A stretch of DNA of 64,000 nt, taken from NCBI RefSeq assembly GCF_008638305.1, contig NZ_VTPZ01000012.1, positions 82,682-146,681 of the forward strand, read 5' to 3'. Source of the DNA: Pseudomonas profundi (lineage in GTDB: Bacteria > Pseudomonadota > Gammaproteobacteria > Pseudomonadales > Pseudomonadaceae). This document shows positions 61,693 to 64,000 of this stretch, one piece after another (position 1 is the first letter of the stretch; each line of letters starts with the position of its first letter). The notes under the pieces are model-generated. The model ran no database searches. It was not told where the DNA came from and saw only the letters and a program-made list of their open reading frames with translations. The position numbers and the translations under genes are program-made.

Positions 61693-62703
61693 ATGCTGCC
61701 GAAACTAGTTATAACTCACCGTGTACACGATGAAACCCTGCAACTGCTGGCGCCTCACTGCGAGCTGATCACCAATCAGACCGATCTTACGCTGCCGCCA
61801 GAGGAAATTCGCAAGCGCTGCCGTGATGCGCAGGCGATGATGGCATTCATGCCCGACCGGGTTGATGCCGAATTCCTCCACACCTGTCCCGACTTGCGCG
61901 TGGTCGGCTGTGCGCTGAAGGGGTTCGACAATTTCGATGTGAACGCCTGTACTGCCCGCGAAGTGTGGCTGACCTTTGTGCCCGACCTGCTTACCGTCCC
62001 CACCGCTGAGCTGGCGATTGGCCTCGCGGTCGGTCTGGGGCGCCATTTGCGGGAGGCGGATGCGTTCGTGCGTTCCGGCGCTTTTCAGGGCTGGCAACCG
62101 CAGTTCTACGGCACTGGGCTCAACGGCGCGACAGTGGGTATAGTCGGCATGGGCGCCATCGGCCTGGCCATGGCGGAGCGCCTGCAGGGCTGGGGAGCGA
62201 CCATCCAGTATTACGAGATGAAAACTGTGGATGCAGAAGTCGAGCAACGGCTCGACCTACGCAAAGTGGCGTGTGACGAGCTCTTCGCCAGTTCGGCTTT
62301 TATCTTGCTGGCGCTTCCGCTGAACCCTGAAACCGAGCATGTGGTAAACGCGGAGATGCTTGGCAGCGTGCGCCCCGGCACCCTGCTGATCAATCCCTGT
62401 CGAGGCTCGGTAGTGGATGAAAGCGCGGTGCTTGATGCGCTTGAGCGAGGCCAGCTCGGCGGCTACGCGGCAGATGTATTTGAGATGGAAGATTGGGCGC
62501 GTGCAGACCGGCCTCGACGCATCGATCCTGCTCTGTTGCAGCATCCCAAGACCCTGTTTACACCGCATATAGGGTCGGCGGTGCATCGCGTGCGATTGGA
62601 GATCGAACGTTGTGCTGCGCAAAATATTATCCAGGCGCTGGCGGGCGAGCTACCGGCTAACGCTGCGAACCGTATACCTCAGGCCGAGCCTGCTCCATGT
62701 TGA
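61693..62703 (+). CDS. ptxD: NAD-dependent phosphite dehydrogenase
   Basis: The 336-residue enzyme oxidises phosphite to phosphate and makes NADH. It is a D-2-hydroxyacid dehydrogenase relative with the Rossmann motif [13 protein letters not shown] (about 148-160). Residues known from the P. stutzeri enzyme fall at identical numbers: M53, K76, W134, R237, E266, H292, and E175 which favours NAD over NADP. Position 176 is Met where I recall Ala, in the cofactor pocket. AGGA precedes the ATG. The last codons overlap ptxE by seven bases (62697-62703). Confidence 0.97.
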   Translation: MLPKLVITHRVHDETLQLLAPHCELITNQTDLTLPPEEIRKRCRDAQAMMAFMPDRVDAEFLHTCPDLRVVGCALKGFDNFDVNACTAREVWLTFVPDLLTVPTAELAIGLAVGLGRHLREADAFVRSGAFQGWQPQFYGTGLNGATVGIVGMGAIGLAMAERLQGWGATIQYYEMKTVDAEVEQRLDLRKVACDELFASSAFILLALPLNPETEHVVNAEMLGSVRPGTLLINPCRGSVVDESAVLDALERGQLGGYAADVFEMEDWARADRPRRIDPALLQHPKTLFTPHIGSAVHRVRLEIERCAAQNIIQALAGELPANAANRIPQAEPAPC

Positions 62704-63572
62704 ATCCGGTATGGCTAAAAAGCTTGGTGGCGATCGTTCAAACCGGCAGCTTTCAAAGCGCGGCCCGGACGTTGGGACTCGCCCAACCGACGGTGTCGCA
62801 ACACTTGCAGAAGCTGGAAGAGCAGGTTGGCGTTACGTTGGTGCACCGCAGCCGAAGCGGCTGCCAGCCCACCACGCGCGCTTTGGCCTTCATGCGCCAC
62901 GCCACTGCTCTGCTGGACATGCACGACCGAGCATTGGACGCGCTGCACGGCAGACGCCAGCGCGTTGGGGCCAGCTCCAACATCGGCACCTATCTGCTGC
63001 AGCCTTTTCTACGCAGCTATTTGGGGACGGGGGCCGAAGGGGGAGAGGTGGACTTGCGCATCGCAGCCAACCCCGACGTAGCCGACCAACTTCTGGCGGG
63101 GCAGCTGGACGCCGCGGTGATGGAATGGTGGATACCTCATCCTGACTTCGAGCAGCGCCAATGGAGGGTCGAGCCGCTGGTGTTAATCGTAGGTCCGGAT
63201 CACCCGCTTGCCGGTGCTGAGTCTATCGAACGAGCCAGGTTGGTCGAGTTGCCCATGCTCGGAGGCGAACCGGGCAGCGGAACCGGTCGGCTCTTGACCG
63301 AATACTTCGGTGAGCTGGGCGTGCCCCGCAGCGGGATGCAACTAGGCAGCACCGAAGCAGTCAAGCAGGCAGTCAGGGCGGGTCTGGGCGTTTCGCTGGT
63401 ATTGGCCTCGGCAGTGTGTGACGAAGTTCGGAGCGGTACCCTCGTCGCGCTGCCTATTCCGGGGCTGGAAAAGCACTTGCAGCTGATCTGGCGGAAACCA
63501 CCGCGCAACTTGCCCCCGCCGGGCTTTGTTGTTCATTTGCTCGAGACGGAGGCTGCAGTTGGGGACGTTTGA
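62697..63572 (+). CDS. ptxE: LysR-family regulator PtxE
   Basis: The 291-residue regulator has the N-terminal winged HTH ([40 protein letters not shown]) and a LysR effector domain ([53 protein letters not shown]). It is the fifth gene of the ptxABCDE order. In P. stutzeri the operon responds to phosphate starvation; what PtxE itself controls is not clear. Confidence 0.94.
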   Translation: MLNPVWLKSLVAIVQTGSFQSAARTLGLAQPTVSQHLQKLEEQVGVTLVHRSRSGCQPTTRALAFMRHATALLDMHDRALDALHGRRQRVGASSNIGTYLLQPFLRSYLGTGAEGGEVDLRIAANPDVADQLLAGQLDAAVMEWWIPHPDFEQRQWRVEPLVLIVGPDHPLAGAESIERARLVELPMLGGEPGSGTGRLLTEYFGELGVPRSGMQLGSTEAVKQAVRAGLGVSLVLASAVCDEVRSGTLVALPIPGLEKHLQLIWRKPPRNLPPPGFVVHLLETEAAVGDV

Positions 63573-64000
63573 TTCATTGACGGGAGACGACTGGCTATTA
63601 AGTCGTTTGTCCAACAACGGCCTGCCGTAACTATCTAGTCGCCGGCCGGTCCCTTGCTGTTCGGCTGTGTTATGGCAAGCCCCACAGTGTGTCGATTACT
63701 GTTCTGGTCTTCTCAACGTGAAGGTGAGCGCTTAGCGGCCCCAGCAATACCGTCTACTTTGGATGGATTCTGAGTCGGTCTCAGAAAAGTCAGCTTGTGG
63801 TTGGTTGCAACCAGGGAATTATTTTTCTTCGATTCGGTTACAGCTTCTCGATGGGCTTGGAGCACAATGAGAACGGTATAACCGGCGCCTCGATGCACAT
63901 ACTGGGTCGCCACACTGCTCCACGCCGGCCCTCCCGCCCACTGCACTGTGCAATCCACCGAATCAGCAGCCTATCGAGCATCCTGTCCGTGAATGTGGGG
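63573..64000. other. Region after ptxE without assured gene
   Basis: No terminator or clear gene is seen. A minus-strand frame at 63958-63713 (81 residues, VLIVLQAHREAVTESKKNN in the middle) matches no family I know and is preceded by no strong ribosome site. The base composition is lower in GC than ptxE, so this is probably the next part of the imported segment. Confidence 0.5.

Overview
The window is a Pseudomonas-type gammaproteobacterial chromosome segment. Evidence is the argH-algZ-algR-hemCDXY block, algQ (rsd) with algP, an aguBA polyamine pair, secB-grxC-gpmI-envC-ctpA and a hisBHAF run. Gene content fits Pseudomonas sensu lato (stutzeri-like or pertucinogena/Halopseudomonas-like); the species cannot be fixed from this sequence. 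Most of the window is dense, high-GC core genome with many 1-4 nt start/stop overlaps.

Layout. 1-12.5 kb: the 3' part of a gamma-glutamylpolyamine synthetase-type gene, an MtfA-like peptidase, a lipoprotein carboxylesterase, a PAAR-DUF2235 type VI secretion effector followed by a DUF2931 lipoprotein gene interrupted by one in-frame TAG, an acyltransferase and flippase pair, agmatine catabolism (aguB, aguA) and a vapBC toxin-antitoxin pair. 12.6-20.9 kb: argH, the algZ/algR two-component system, hemC-hemD-hemX-hemY and an unknown two-TM protein. 20.9-37 kb: mostly minus strand, with a ferredoxin-type reductase, ubiD, rho, trxA, ppx (plus strand), ppk, hemB, a diguanylate cyclase, a YheS-type ABC-F protein, a short algP, algQ and dsbB. 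37-46.7 kb: secB, grxC, rhodanese, gpmI, envC, ctpA, a divergent deacetylase lipoprotein and his genes. 46.8-57.5 kb: lhgO-type oxidase, AsmA, mutY, yggX, tRNA-Phe, an EamA permease, an amino-acid ABC transporter of the His/Arg type and a methyltransferase. 57.5-64 kb: a DnaA-box-rich spacer, tRNA-Thr(TGT), two mobile-element genes (helix-turn-helix and AlpA-like) and a complete phosphite oxidation operon ptxABCDE.

The main biological system is the ptx operon next to tRNA-Thr. An ABC importer (PtxA, PtxB, PtxC) brings in phosphite, PtxD oxidises it to phosphate with NAD, and a LysR protein PtxE ends the operon. All PtxD residues known to matter for catalysis are present at the same numbering as in the Pseudomonas stutzeri enzyme (K76, R237, E266, H292; also M53, W134, E175). 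The tRNA-flanking position and the element genes suggest arrival on an integrative element, although no integrase lies in the window.

Other points of note are the amber-interrupted DUF2931 gene next to its effector, an algP without its repeat tail, an inverted pair of REP-like sequences at 43.6-43.8 kb, and a gene order that appears inverted between hemY and secB compared with P. aeruginosa as I remember it.
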